From Thraustochytrium sp. TN22 (lineage: Eukaryota > Sar > Bigyra > Thraustochytrida > Thraustochytriidae), in assembly GCA_013306675.1 (NCBI GenBank), contig JABLUY010000071.1:83172-147171 (forward strand): a stretch of 64,000 nucleotides of DNA. Direction: 5' to 3'. Positions 25,899-35,898 of this stretch are shown one piece after another. The notes under the pieces were generated by a model. The model was not told where the DNA came from, did no database searches, and was given only the letters and a program-made list of their open reading frames with translations. Every line of letters begins with the position of its first letter. Within the stretch, counting starts at the first letter, position 1. The position numbers and the translations under genes are program-made.

Positions 25899-27533
25899 AT
25901 GTTCGCCGGGTTCCGCAAAAAGGACAAGCACAAGTCGAGCCGGTCGTCGGGCGGCAGCAGCAGCAGCAGCAGCGGCAGCAGCACGAATGTGTCAAGCAGC
26001 GCGGGCGGCAGCGGCAGCGGAGGCGGCTCGTATGGGTACGGGCACGGGTCGTCGGGAACGAGCGGACGCAGCGCGTCGCCCAAGCCGCCGGCGGGCCACG
26101 GGCGCAGCGGCAGCGGCGCGGCGGGCGGGGGGTCGTCCGGGTTGGGCTCGGGCAGCGGGCATGAACGCGCTGGGAGCGCGGGCACGAACGGGGCGTCGGG
26201 CTCGGGGGAGGACCGCTTCGCGGGGCTGACGCTGCTGACGGCCATGTCCTTGAAGGACGTGAGCCCGAACGAGCAGCAGAAGCTCTTCGTGCGGCACCTG
26301 AAGCTGTGCCACGAGACCTTTGACTTCCACGACCCGACACAGGTGAAGGAGCGCGAGGCGAAGCGACTCTTGCTGGTGGGGCTGGTCGGGTACCTGAACA
26401 ACCCCAACACGCACGTGCACGAGTACATGTTCCCGAACATCATCAACATGGTGAGCGCGAACCTGTTCCGCGCGCTGCCGCCGCCAAACGACACGTGGCC
26501 GGACGAGGAGGAGGAGCAGTTCATGGACCCGGCGTGGCCGCACCTGGAGCTGGTGTACGAGTTCCTGCTGCGCTTCGTGGTCTCCCAGGACGTGGACCCC
26601 AAGGCGGCCAAGAAGTACATCTCGCACTCGTTCATCTTGCACCTGCTGGGGCTGTTCAACTCGGAGGACCTGCGCGAGCGCGAGTACCTCAAGACCATCC
26701 TGCACCGCATCTATGGCAAGTTCATGGCGCTGCGCGCCTTCATCCGCAAGGCCATCGCCAACATCTTTTTGGGCTGCATCTACTTCGAGGACCACCACAA
26801 CGGCATCGCGGAGTTGCTGGAGATCCTGGGCAGCATCATCAACGGGTTCGCGCTGCCGCTCAAGGCCGAGCACAAGCGCTTCCTCAACACCTGCCTCATC
26901 CCGCTGCACAAGGTGCGCGGCCTCACCAACTTCCAGCAGCAGCTCGAGTACTGCGTCACGCAGTTCGTCGAGAAGGACAACAAGATGGCCGAGCCCGTCG
27001 TGCGCGGCCTGCTGCGCTTCTGGCCAGAAGTCAACTCCCACAAGCAGGTGCAGTTCCTGCACGAGCTCGAGGAGATCCTCGAGCTCATCCAGCTGCCCGA
27101 GTTCCGCGCCGTCATGACGCCGCTCTTCCGCCGCGTCGCGGTCTGCCTGGAGTCGCAGCACTTTCAGGTCGCCGAGCGCACGCTCTTGCTCTGGAACAAC
27201 GACTACCTCTTCACGCTCGTCACGCAGAACCGTCGCGACATCTTGCCGCTCGTCTACGACGTCCTCAAGAGCAACTCGGACGCCCACTGGAACGTCAACG
27301 TGCAGACGCTCTCGCAAAACGTCCTCAAGGCCTTCCAGGACACCGACAAACAGTTCTACGATGAGGTCGCGCGCGCCGCCAAGGCCTCTGCCGACGGCCG
27401 CGCGCAGGCCGCCTCGCAGCGCTCGCGCCTCTGGGACCGCCTCGTCGACCAGTACGGCCCTGACGATGCCGACAAGGCCGCCTCTGCCGCGGCGCCAGCA
27501 GCCCCGCCTCCCCCACCATCCTCCGACGCTTGA
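25899..27533 (+). CDS. PP2A regulatory subunit B' (B56 family)
   Basis: 544 aa from the ATG at 25899; upstream frame is open from a GTG but lacks an ATG. Residues 1-105 are Ser/Gly-rich low complexity after a basic MFAGFRKKDKHK start. From about 115 the B56 HEAT-like core follows: FVRHLKLCHETFDFHDP, KRLLLVGLVGYL, FLRFVVSQDVDPK, SHSFILHLLGLFNSEDLRER, LHRIYGKFMALRAFIRKAI and WNNDYLFTLV. These are near-invariant in B56 subunits, which target the PP2A core enzyme to LxxIxE-containing substrates in mitosis and signalling. Length fits the family. The tail is Ala/Pro-rich. Confidence 0.95.
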   Translation: MFAGFRKKDKHKSSRSSGGSSSSSSGSSTNVSSSAGGSGSGGGSYGYGHGSSGTSGRSASPKPPAGHGRSGSGAAGGGSSGLGSGSGHERAGSAGTNGASGSGEDRFAGLTLLTAMSLKDVSPNEQQKLFVRHLKLCHETFDFHDPTQVKEREAKRLLLVGLVGYLNNPNTHVHEYMFPNIINMVSANLFRALPPPNDTWPDEEEEQFMDPAWPHLELVYEFLLRFVVSQDVDPKAAKKYISHSFILHLLGLFNSEDLREREYLKTILHRIYGKFMALRAFIRKAIANIFLGCIYFEDHHNGIAELLEILGSIINGFALPLKAEHKRFLNTCLIPLHKVRGLTNFQQQLEYCVTQFVEKDNKMAEPVVRGLLRFWPEVNSHKQVQFLHELEEILELIQLPEFRAVMTPLFRRVAVCLESQHFQVAERTLLLWNNDYLFTLVTQNRRDILPLVYDVLKSNSDAHWNVNVQTLSQNVLKAFQDTDKQFYDEVARAAKASADGRAQAASQRSRLWDRLVDQYGPDDADKAASAAAPAAPPPPPSSDA

Positions 27534-28186
27534 CGCTGACAGAAAAAGACGATGATGATGATGATGTTGATTACGGGCTCAACGCGTTCGGGCGTCCACG
27601 AGCTTGCGAGCGTCCACACGAGCGAGCGCGCGTCCACACGAGCGAGCGCGCGCGCGAGCGAAAGACAGAAAGGCAGAGAAGATAGAAAAGACACATCTGC
27701 TGTCATGAGCGCCGGCTGGCGATGCGATGGTCCTCTCGGAGCCCCCAGGCGCGGGCCCACGGAACTTGAGCAAGTCCAAGAAGCACCACAAGCGCGCGCG
27801 CGCGAGCTAGAGCGAGGTCTGGAGCTCCAAGCTAGCTAGCCACCAAGCAAGCAGTCAAGCTAGCCTTGCGAGCTGCCGTGGCCCGCGCTCCCGTCGACCG
27901 CCACGCCACGCCGAGGCCAGTTCCAGTGCAGTGCACCTCAAGGCGCGGTCCCTGACGACGACACAGGCGCGGCTCCGACACGGCGACGATTACGTCGTGG
28001 CAGTGCCAGCTTGTCGGCCGCGCAGACTTCGCGTGCCCCGGCGCGCGCGTGCTGTGCTGCGCACAGGCAGCAGACTGCGAACGGAGCGCGCGGCGAGCGG
28101 CGAGCGGCGGCGGCGGCGGCGGCGGCAGTGGCTGCAGCGGCGGCGCGGCGGCGGCAGCAGCGGCGCGGCGCAGCGGGGCAAGCAGC
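27534..28186. other. intergenic spacer, 5' flank of the ELO elongase
   Basis: About 650 bp between two same-strand genes. Contains a short atg triplet run after the B56 stop, repeats of gcgagcgtccacacgagc near 27603-27650, and an agctagctagcc cluster at about 27829-27842. The final 150 bp are gcg/gca triplet-rich. No gene supported. Confidence 0.5.
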
Positions 28187-29416
28187 ATGGGCGCCAAGGA
28201 TGGCGCGGCGCTGGAGGCCGTCCTGGCCAAGCTGGACGCGATCTCGTCGCGGCTGGACAACATCGAGGGCAAGGTGGAGGCGCAGGGCGAGGTGATGAAG
28301 GACATGAACGCCGGCGTGGTGCGGCGCGCCATCAAGTTCGGCACGGAAGATATCAACGACGCCTGCGGCGTGGTGACCGTCGGCACGAACGAGCTCATTG
28401 GCGAGTCGGGCCCCAAGAAGCAGGGCGAGTCCGATGCCAAGAAGGAGGATCGCCGCAAGCGCCAGGCGCTTGGCACGCGGCTCTTCACCGTCTACCTGCT
28501 CGTCTACCTGGCGCTGCTCATCGTCTCGGGCCTCGACCTGCTGCCCGTCATGGAGTGGGAGACCATGAAGTTCGACACGGCCGAGGTCGTCTCCGTCTGG
28601 CTGCGCACGCACATGGGCGTGCCCTTCGCGCTCTGCTTCGGCTACCTCGTCGTCATCTTCGGCATCCAGTACTACATGGAGGACCGCAAGGAGCTCGACC
28701 TCCGCAAGCCGCTCGCGGCCTGGAGCGCCTTCCTCGCCGTCTTTAGCGTCGGCGCCTCCATCCGCACCGTCCCGGTCCTGCTCAAGATGCTCTACACCAA
28801 GGGCGTGCACCATGTGCTCTGCGGTGACACGCGCAACGACTGGGTTATCGACGACCCGGCCGGCGTCTGGACCATGCTCTTCATCTTCTCCAAGATCCCC
28901 GAGCTCGGCGACACCCTCTTCATCGTGCTGCGCAAGCGCAAGCTCATCACGCTGCACTGGTACCACCACGTCACCGTGCTGCTCTTCTGCTGGCACGCCT
29001 GGGCCACCTTTGCCCTCACCGGCATTGTCTTCGCCGCCATCAACGCCTCGGTCCACGCCATCATGTACGCCTACTACGCCTACACGGCGCTCGGCTACCG
29101 CCCCACCGCCTACGCCATCTACATCACGCTCATCCAGATCGCGCAGATGGTCGTTGGCACGGCCGTCACCTTTTACATCGGCTACGACATGGCCTTTGTC
29201 ACGCCCCAGCCCTTTAAGCTCAGCATGGAGCTCAACTGGGACCCGCTCGACCCCGAAGTGAACACCGAGCCCACCTGCAAGGGTGCCAACTCCTCCAACG
29301 CCCTCTACGGCGTCGCCATGTACGCCTCCTACTTGTACCTCTTCTGCCTCTTCTTCTACATGGCCTACCTGCGCCCCAAGAAGCCCAAGACGGACGCCGC
29401 CAAGAAGTCCAACTAA
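28187..29416 (+). CDS. ELO-family very-long-chain fatty acid elongase
   Basis: 409 aa from ATG 28187 (agcATGG). An ELO condensing enzyme (3-ketoacyl-CoA synthase) extends acyl-CoA with malonyl-CoA in the ER. Diagnostic blocks: FSKIPELGDTLFIVLRKR, the His box LHWYHHV, and NASVHAIMYAYYAYTALG. About seven hydrophobic helices are present. The C-terminus is KKSN, a textbook KKxx ER-retrieval signal. An extra N-terminal segment of about 95 residues precedes the first helix, beginning with a probable short coiled coil (LEAVLAKLDAISSRLDNIE) and then a charged linker, so the protein is longer than the usual 280-330 aa. Box spacing suggests an ELOVL3/6-like, saturated or monounsaturated C16-C18 preference, but substrate cannot be read from sequence. 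Confidence 0.93.
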   Translation: MGAKDGAALEAVLAKLDAISSRLDNIEGKVEAQGEVMKDMNAGVVRRAIKFGTEDINDACGVVTVGTNELIGESGPKKQGESDAKKEDRRKRQALGTRLFTVYLLVYLALLIVSGLDLLPVMEWETMKFDTAEVVSVWLRTHMGVPFALCFGYLVVIFGIQYYMEDRKELDLRKPLAAWSAFLAVFSVGASIRTVPVLLKMLYTKGVHHVLCGDTRNDWVIDDPAGVWTMLFIFSKIPELGDTLFIVLRKRKLITLHWYHHVTVLLFCWHAWATFALTGIVFAAINASVHAIMYAYYAYTALGYRPTAYAIYITLIQIAQMVVGTAVTFYIGYDMAFVTPQPFKLSMELNWDPLDPEVNTEPTCKGANSSNALYGVAMYASYLYLFCLFFYMAYLRPKKPKTDAAKKSN

Positions 29417-30627
29417 ACGCCACCTCCAGCTAGGCGCAGAATCGCGGCCACACACGAACACACGAGGGCACAACCAAGCAGCAAACTTCGAAACTGGGGC
29501 GCCTCACAATCAGCGAACGAACTCGTTTCGTGCTCCAACACGCCCCTGCGCTCACTAGGTATAAACAACCAAAATATGCGATCTGCTTTCGTTTGCCAAC
29601 TCAAAAAGACGACGACCACGACCACGAGCGAGGACGACGAGTGACGACGGCGAGCGACGAGCGACCGGCGACAAGCGACGAGCGACGAGCGGCTGCGACG
29701 AGCGACGAGCGACCGGCGACAAGCGACGAGCGACGAGCGACGAGCGACGAGCGACGAGCGACCGGCGACAAGCGACGGGCGACAAGCGACGAGCGACGAG
29801 CGACGAGCGACGAGCGGCGACGACGAATGACGACGACGAGTGACGACACCGTGCGACGACCGCTCACTGCCAATGTCCTGTCAATGTCTGACTGCGAGTG
29901 CTGACTCGTCGGAGCCAAGAGCAGCTACGTATCTTTTTGCGAACCAGGCATCGCACACATCCCGGCAACCGCGCAAGCCGCGCAAGCACACTCCGTGACG
30001 ACTCTTTTTTTCATCCATGTAGCCGCACAGTCAGCGCCAAAGCGCCGAATGAAGCCGTGCGGCGCGCTGCATCTGCAAAGCAACCAAGAGCGAGCGCAAT
30101 ACAGCATCAACAAATACAGACGGTCGACTTTGACGAGCTCGACACGCGACGCTTCCCCTCGCATTCTGTGCCTGCTTGCACTTTTCATTCGTCCTTCGAA
30201 CCACGGAGCACCGCGCACGATACACTGCTTCGCTTCGCTTTGCTTTCCTGTAGTGGGCCTGTGCCTGATGACGCGTGCCGTCCGCGCTCACCCACGCTCA
30301 CCCACGCTTCTCCGCGCTTCTCCGCGCCGAGGCCTCCGTTCGTGCCATCACCAGTGCAGTGCAGTCCGGGTCCCCGGTACACACACCCACACTGCGGTCC
30401 AGGCTCGTAAAAGAGAAGAGAGCAGCCGCGATGTCGGGCTCGCCAGGGCTGTCCAGGCGAGGTCCACTCCGCTGGCGAGTCCCGAGCCAGGCTCGCGCTC
30501 GCAGACCAGCTGCGAGCGCCGCCGCGCGGGCGGCTGCACCGGGCGCGGGGCGCGGCGCGGCGTGAGCAAGCGAGCGAGCGAGCGAGCGAGCCTGCGAGCG
30601 GAGGCGCGGTGCGGCACGAGGCGGCGA
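29417..30627. other. gene-poor spacer with heptamer satellite
   Basis: About 1.2 kb with no convincing gene. A gacgagc heptamer satellite occupies about 29640-29835. An open frame runs through 29995-30627 into the next gene but has no good start and no codon bias, so I treat it as 5' flank. Near 30565-30592 there is a short gagc tetranucleotide run. Confidence 0.5.
29640..29835. repeat. heptamer minisatellite (gacgagc), imperfect
   Basis: Tandem gacgagc heptamers, broken by gaccggcgacaagc variants that themselves recur three times or more, giving a longer irregular period. Lies 220 bp downstream of the elongase stop. Confidence 0.9.
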
Positions 30628-31368
30628 ATGTGCGAGGGTGCGTCATCGCGGCCCACGCCGCCTGCGCCGCAGAGCGGCGGCCTCCTGGGCGCTGCCAGCA
30701 GCAGGGCGTCCAATGAGGCCGGCCGCGCGCGCGTCGGCGTCAAGCGCACGAGCCTCAGCGATGCGGAGCGCAGGTTTGCCTCGTGGCAGGAGGTGAGCCA
30801 GATCCCGGGCATCTTCGCCGGTCTCGGCGCCCGCCCCGAGCTGCCCAACACGCGTGCCTGGCGCAAGACGCAGCGCTCGCTCGCGGCGTCGTTACCAGGC
30901 GACGAGGCCGCGAGCACGGCCTCGGTCGCCCCCAGGGCCAAGGGCGCCGGCGCCTCGCGAAGAAGGCGCGAGCCCATGAGCAAGATCAAGGCGAGCGTCT
31001 TCGACCCGCGCGCCAGCGTCGACCTCAAGGTCATAGGCCAGGGCGGCCAGGGCGAGAGCTGGCCTTCATCGCGTTCGGAGGAGGCGCGCCTGCGCCCGGC
31101 CTCCGTCAAGGGCGCCTTCTCCGACCGCAAGCGCCTCATCACAACCAACTTCCCGCCCGTGCACGTGCGGGATCAAGCCAACCTCCCCCCGGGCGCCTTC
31201 CAGCGCCGCTCGGGCCATGAGCGCTGCTTCGGCGTCGATCGCGAGAACCGCGACCACCTAGACATCGTGCGCCGCATCGCCGCGCTGCGCCGCAGGCCAA
31301 TGCCGCCTCCAGGGCCTCCTCCGCGGGGCCCTCGCATGGCGCTCGCCAAGCCCGTCGTGTCCTGCTGA
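30628..31368 (+). CDS. hypothetical basic protein
   Basis: 246 aa from the ATG at 30628, whose context is weak (C at -3). I do not recognise it. It is Arg/Ala/Pro-rich and mostly disordered, with a few conserved-looking stretches: SLSDAERRFASWQEVSQIPGI, KIKASVFDPRASVDL, RLITTNFPPVHVRD and ENRDHLDIVRRIAALRRR, then a proline-rich end. No membrane segment or targeting signal. Third-position G/C bias is host-like, which supports it being coding. Gene status is moderate; the start could lie elsewhere. Confidence 0.45.
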   Translation: MCEGASSRPTPPAPQSGGLLGAASSRASNEAGRARVGVKRTSLSDAERRFASWQEVSQIPGIFAGLGARPELPNTRAWRKTQRSLAASLPGDEAASTASVAPRAKGAGASRRRREPMSKIKASVFDPRASVDLKVIGQGGQGESWPSSRSEEARLRPASVKGAFSDRKRLITTNFPPVHVRDQANLPPGAFQRRSGHERCFGVDRENRDHLDIVRRIAALRRRPMPPPGPPPRGPRMALAKPVVSC

Positions 31369-32149
31369 GTGCCGCTGTGCCCTGTCTGCGCTGCGCCTGA
31401 CCGCAGTCACCGAGCCGCGTTCCTTCCCCGCCGTCCACAAGCTTGCTGCCGTCGTCGACTTTATCGTCCTCGTCGTGGCCAAGCAAGCAGCTGCGATGCC
31501 CCCTTTTGTCTCTTTCCCATGGTGTCCTTTTGTCTTGGTGATGCTAAGCCCGCAATCATTTAGATTCTGTTCGCGCTCCGTCTCGCGCGTTCCGTCTCGC
31601 GCGCTCCGTCTCGCGCGCTCCGTCTCGGCGTCCTTGCTCGCACAGCTGCAAAACACACGCCCGTCACAGTGCGTGGCGTCCCAAGATCCGCAAGGCTAGA
31701 TCAGCTTCGTCAGCACTGCAGCCGCATCTCTAAAGACGCTGACTGCCAGCGGCGCTTCGCAGGCGCTGCGCGCTGAGTTGTTGCGCTGCGCTGCACGGTC
31801 ACGAGCCTCGAGCAAGCAAAAGTCGCAAGACGTAGCAAGACACAAGCTGGAAGGACCTCGGCGGAGAGCCTCATCAAAAGCTTCCTGGTCAGCGCCCGAG
31901 ATCATCGGCTCGGACGCGGACGCCCAGGCTGCCAGTGCCTGCCTGCGGCGGCGACGGCCAGCCTGAGCGGCCGCGGTCGTCGAGCTGGCTGCGCGAGCCA
32001 GAACCCAAACCGCGCTCGGCTCGGCTCGCAGCGGGACCTGGGCTCGGCTCTGCGCAGGCGGCGCGGCGCGGCGCGGCCCTGCGTGGCGCGAGGGCGCAGA
32101 GAGCAAGCAGTCCCGGGCGGCCGGCCGGCCGGCGCTCCGCGCGGGCAGC
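31369..32149. other. intergenic spacer upstream of the acyltransferase gene
   Basis: About 780 bp, no gene. Contains a short tandem of ccgtctcgcgcg (about 31578-31628) and, from 32000 to the start codon, GC-rich probable 5' UTR with ccgg repeats. Confidence 0.5.
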
Positions 32150-34195
32150 ATGGGCGGGAAGGGGAACGGCGACGGCGAGGAGGCCAAGACCCCGAGCAAG
32201 GAGGAGGCCAAGGAGGAGTTCGCGCGGCAGCTGCGCGAGGACAAAGAGGCGGAGGCGGCCGCGGCGGAGGACGAGGAGCTGGAGCAGGAGCTGGAGGCGC
32301 GCGACTGGCCGACGCCGCGGTTCACGGCGCTGGCGAGTGTGGCCAAGGCGCTCTCGGAGGCGTGCCTGACGGTCTTCTTCAGCCGCGTGGAGGTGGTGAA
32401 CCAGGAGAACATCCCGGATGAGGGCCCGGTGATCCTGTACGGCAACCACTTCAACCAGTTTGTGGACGGCATGTGCATGCTGCGCGCGGCCGGGCGGCCG
32501 GTGTCCTTCATCGTGGCCGAGAAGAGCATGCACAAGCGGCTGATCGGGGACGTGGCGCGCATGATGGAGGCGGTGCCGGTGATCCGGCCGCAGGACCGCG
32601 CCAAGGACGGGCCAGGGCGCGTGACGAGCATCGACCTCAAGGAGCGCACGCTGCGCGGCGAGGGCACGGCGTTCCAAAGCATCGAAAGGGGCTACATGAT
32701 CACCATCAATGACGTGGGCCAGTTCGCCGTGGAGGCGGCCTCGTCCGACACGGAGCTTACCTTCAAGGAGCTGCCGGCGGACGAGGACCCGGACGTGGAC
32801 GCGGTCAACAACGACGAGGCCGGCGTGCAGTACAAGATCACGCCGCGCATCCATCAGTCGGAGATGTTCGAGGGCGTGCACAAGGCGCTGGCGCGCGGCG
32901 GCTGCATCGGCATCTTCCCCGAGGGCGGCAGCCACGACCGCACCGAGCTGCTGCCGTTCAAGGTGGGCGTGGCCATCATGGCGCTCGGCGCGCGCGCGCA
33001 GGGCATCCCGGTGCGCCTCGTGCCGGTTGGCATGAACTACTTCTCGGGCCACGTCTTCCGCAGCAAGGTCTTCGTGGACTGCGGCCAGGAGATTCACATC
33101 TCTCAGCGCCTCGTGGACATGTACCAGGGCTCCAAGGAGGATCGCCGCAAGGCCTGCAGCGAGCTGCTGGACGCCATGCAGCAGGCGCTCGACTTCACCT
33201 GCCTCACGGCGCCGGACTTCGACACGCTCAAAGCCATGCGCACAGCGCGCCGCATGTACCAAAACAAGGTGCGCCTCAATGCCAAGGAGTACATCGACCT
33301 CAACCAGCGCTTCAACCATGCCTACCACGTCTGGAAGGACATGCCCGACTTCCAGGCCATCATGCAGGACGTCCGCGACTACCTTGAGTACTGTCGCGCG
33401 CAGGGCCTCACCGACAAGGAGGTGCGCGACCTCGAGCCTCTCGGCAGCGTCAGCACGCTTCTCAACGCCGTGCAGGACACCTTGGTGACGCTCGCCATGG
33501 TCGGCTTCGTGCTGCCCGTCATCCTGCCGGGCGTGCTGCTCAACCTGCCCATCCCGCTGTACCTGCGCTACCGCATCCCCAAGGCCATGGAGGAGGCGCT
33601 GGCCAACTCCAGCGTCAAGATCAAGGCGCGCGACGTCGCCGCTTCGCAAGCCATCATGCTGGCCATCAAAATGGTGCCCACGCTGCACGTCTTTTACAGC
33701 GTGCTCTGGCTCATCTTCTTCAAGTTCGCCTGGCCTTTTCTGGAGAAGCACAACCACAACGCCTACATCGGCACCTTCCTCTCCAACGCGCGCTGGTTCC
33801 TCCCGCTCTGCTTCTTCTTCCTTGGGCCCTACTACTCCTTTTACATTTGCCCCTTGCTCGGCGAGAAGCTCGCGCGACGCTTGCGCCTGCTGCCGCGCTA
33901 CCTGCTCTGCATCCGCGGCTTCTTCTCCAGCTCGCGCCGCAAGCCGGCCGAGCTCTTGCGCATCGAGCGCCAGAAGCTCGTCGTGCGCATCCAGAACTTC
34001 GTCGAGAACCACATCCGCGAGATTCCGGATTGGTCCAAGTCCCGCATCATCAACCGCAACAAGGTCCTCAAGTCGCGCTCCGAGTCCGTGCGCAAACTCG
34101 CCAAGGGCGACCTCACCAGCGGCGTCCCGGTCTCCAGCCACTCGCTCCATGACGAGAAGCGCCACCTCGACCGCATGTCTTTTTCCTCTGACTGA
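32150..34195 (+). CDS. glycerol-3-phosphate/DHAP O-acyltransferase, yeast Gat1/Gat2 type
   Basis: 681 aa; ATG 32150 (agcATGG). A PlsC-type acyltransferase that makes lysophosphatidate (or acyl-DHAP), the first step of glycerolipid synthesis at the ER. Motif I is YGNHFNQFVDG with H100 and D106 (H-x5-D, as in the fungal Sct1/Gpt2 group); motif III is FPEGGSHDRTELLPFKVG (256-273). A long acidic insert (about 190-225) separates motifs I and III, also typical of this group. Hydrophobic helices follow at about 443-470 and in the 500-570 region, with a basic C-terminus. The N-terminal 50 residues are a charged, probably coiled segment. Together with the elongase 3 kb away it supports active lipid assembly, though neighbours need not be co-regulated. 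Confidence 0.9.
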   Translation: MGGKGNGDGEEAKTPSKEEAKEEFARQLREDKEAEAAAAEDEELEQELEARDWPTPRFTALASVAKALSEACLTVFFSRVEVVNQENIPDEGPVILYGNHFNQFVDGMCMLRAAGRPVSFIVAEKSMHKRLIGDVARMMEAVPVIRPQDRAKDGPGRVTSIDLKERTLRGEGTAFQSIERGYMITINDVGQFAVEAASSDTELTFKELPADEDPDVDAVNNDEAGVQYKITPRIHQSEMFEGVHKALARGGCIGIFPEGGSHDRTELLPFKVGVAIMALGARAQGIPVRLVPVGMNYFSGHVFRSKVFVDCGQEIHISQRLVDMYQGSKEDRRKACSELLDAMQQALDFTCLTAPDFDTLKAMRTARRMYQNKVRLNAKEYIDLNQRFNHAYHVWKDMPDFQAIMQDVRDYLEYCRAQGLTDKEVRDLEPLGSVSTLLNAVQDTLVTLAMVGFVLPVILPGVLLNLPIPLYLRYRIPKAMEEALANSSVKIKARDVAASQAIMLAIKMVPTLHVFYSVLWLIFFKFAWPFLEKHNHNAYIGTFLSNARWFLPLCFFFLGPYYSFYICPLLGEKLARRLRLLPRYLLCIRGFFSSSRRKPAELLRIERQKLVVRIQNFVENHIREIPDWSKSRIINRNKVLKSRSESVRKLAKGDLTSGVPVSSHSLHDEKRHLDRMSFSSD

Positions 34196-34344
34196 TCCGA
34201 CTGACAATTGAGTGAGCTCTCCTCCTTTTTCTACTAACTACGACGAGCGAGCTAGCAGCCAGTAGTAAGGCATACACATCCCCCCCCCCCTCCCCGGCAG
34301 CAGCTCCAAGCCACGCACAGGCTCTCGCTTCCAACCCTTCCCCG

Positions 34345-34662
34345 TCACCACTTGCCGATTGGGCAGTGCAGGTGTTCGAAGAACGCCTTGGCCTGGATGT
34401 TGCAGCCGCACTCCGCGCAAAAGCTCGCGTAGCCCTGCACGAACTCGCGCGCGTGCTCGCATTTGCCGCACACCTCGAGGCGCTCCGCGAAGTCAAGCTC
34501 CGGCGCCGTCTTCCGCGCCTTGTCGCCCTTGCCCTCCTCGCCGCCGCCGCCGCCGCCGCCGCCGGCCCCGGACGCGGTCGTTAGCCGGCGAGCATGTCCG
34601 CCGCCGCCGCCTCCCGCGCCCTGCCGCCGCAGCGCCGCCGCCAGCGCCGCGCGCCGCAGCAT
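34345..34662 (-). CDS. small Cys-rich protein with mitochondrial-type presequence
   Basis: 105 aa from ATG 34662 (accATG). Residues 1-32 form an Arg/Ala amphipathic presequence (MLRRAALAAALRRQG, then ARRLTT). A Gly run leads to a compact C-terminal domain with six Cys (CGKCEH, FCAECGCN, HCP) ending in GKW, consistent with one or two zinc ribbons. A similar short C-x2-C...C-x2-C-x-C...CP-x-KW pattern occurs in small proteins of unknown function, including phage ones; I cannot assign a role. Its start lies 342 bp from the divergent trypsin gene. Confidence 0.6.
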   Translation of the reverse strand: MLRRAALAAALRRQGAGGGGGGHARRLTTASGAGGGGGGGGEEGKGDKARKTAPELDFAERLEVCGKCEHAREFVQGYASFCAECGCNIQAKAFFEHLHCPIGKW

Positions 34663-35004
34663 GGTTCGAGGTCTGCGGCCTGCTGGATTGCTTCCTGCCT
34701 GTCGCGCGGAGACAAGATGGACATGGACATGCCAACCACGTTGACGACCACAGGCGTGCACGTGCTCCCGCGCAGACCCCGAAGAGGAGTTCGTCCCTCG
34801 CGCGCCCCGGGCGAGCGGCGCGACGCCGGCCCGTCTCGGCTCCGGGCTCCCTCCGCGAGCGCGGCCGGGCTCCCGGGCTCGGCCCGGCGCCGCGCGGCCG
34901 GGGGGTGTCGTGCATCGGGTGCACCACCACGTGGTCCGAGTCGCCGGCGTCCACCTCCACTCGCTCGAGCTGGACGTCAGTCAGCGAGACGCTGGACGGG
35001 CGCC
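34663..35004. promoter_or_regulatory. bidirectional spacer, zinc-ribbon gene and trypsin gene
   Basis: 342 bp between divergent starts, GC-rich, no TATA box seen. Any promoter must be shared or overlapping. The trypsin frame remains open through it but its first good ATG is at 35005. Confidence 0.45.
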
Positions 35005-35898
35005 ATGGCAAGCAGGACGGCGAGGCGGCGAGCCAGAGCCAGAGCCAGAGCACCGACAAGGCCAGCTTTGGTCACGGCGGCGGTTCTAGGGGTGGTGGTG
35101 GTGGTGGTGACGGCGGTGCTCGCCGGCGTGGCGCGCGCACAGGAGACCACAGAGGCAGCCACGCCGCGCATCGTGGGCGGCACGACGAGCGAGACTGGCG
35201 CGTACCCGTGGATCGCCTCGCTGCAAGCGCTCGAGTACGGAAAGCGCCAGCACGTGTGCGGTGGCGTGCTGGTGCACGAGCGCTGGGTGCTGACGGCCAG
35301 GCATTGCTTCGTGGACAATGACATCGACCGCGTCTACCTGGACGTGAGATCGCTCTCGTCCAAGGGCAGCGCCGTGGAGAGGCGCGTCAAGCGCACCGTG
35401 GCGCACGCCGGCTACAACGACGACACGCTCAAGAACGACTTGCTGCTCATCGAGCTCAACAAGCCCGTGCCGCGGAAGCGGGCTACGCCGCCTTGCTTGA
35501 GCACGCGCAGGAAGCGCATGGAGCGCCGCTTCACGTCGGCCCTGGCGGCCGGCTGGGGCACAACCTCAGAGGCCTTCGGCGAGCCGACCGTGAATCGTCT
35601 CCAGGAGGTCACCTTGCCACTCGTCCAGACCAAGGCCTGCAAGTGGGCTTACGGCAAGGACCGTGTGTTCGACTCCAATTTGTGTGCCGGCTTTGAGGAG
35701 GACGGCGTCGGCGACACGTGCACGGGTGACTCTGGCGGTCCGCTCTTCGTGCTCACGAGCAGCGGCGCGCCATGCGTGATCGGGATCACGAGCTGGGGCG
35801 ATCACTGCGCGCGCGGCGGCCTTTACGGCGTTTACATGCGCCTTTCCGCCTACACGTCGTGGATTCAAAAGACCATTGGGGCGTCCGTCAAGTGCTGA
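35005..35898 (+). CDS. trypsin-like serine protease with N-terminal signal anchor
   Basis: 297 aa from ATG 35005 (gccATGG). Basic cytosolic stretch (RRRARARARA), hydrophobic helix 21-45 (signal peptide or type II anchor), then the S1 peptidase domain. Activation site R55 before IVGG; catalytic H100 in TARHC (usually TAAHC), D145 in NDLLLIE, S243 in GDSGGP. D237, six residues before the Ser, marks trypsin specificity for Lys/Arg. Four or more disulfide-compatible Cys are present. Likely secreted or surface-bound. The Arg in TARHC next to the catalytic His is unusual but probably tolerated. Confidence 0.93.
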   Translation: MASRTARRRARARARAPTRPALVTAAVLGVVVVVVTAVLAGVARAQETTEAATPRIVGGTTSETGAYPWIASLQALEYGKRQHVCGGVLVHERWVLTARHCFVDNDIDRVYLDVRSLSSKGSAVERRVKRTVAHAGYNDDTLKNDLLLIELNKPVPRKRATPPCLSTRRKRMERRFTSALAAGWGTTSEAFGEPTVNRLQEVTLPLVQTKACKWAYGKDRVFDSNLCAGFEEDGVGDTCTGDSGGPLFVLTSSGAPCVIGITSWGDHCARGGLYGVYMRLSAYTSWIQKTIGASVKC

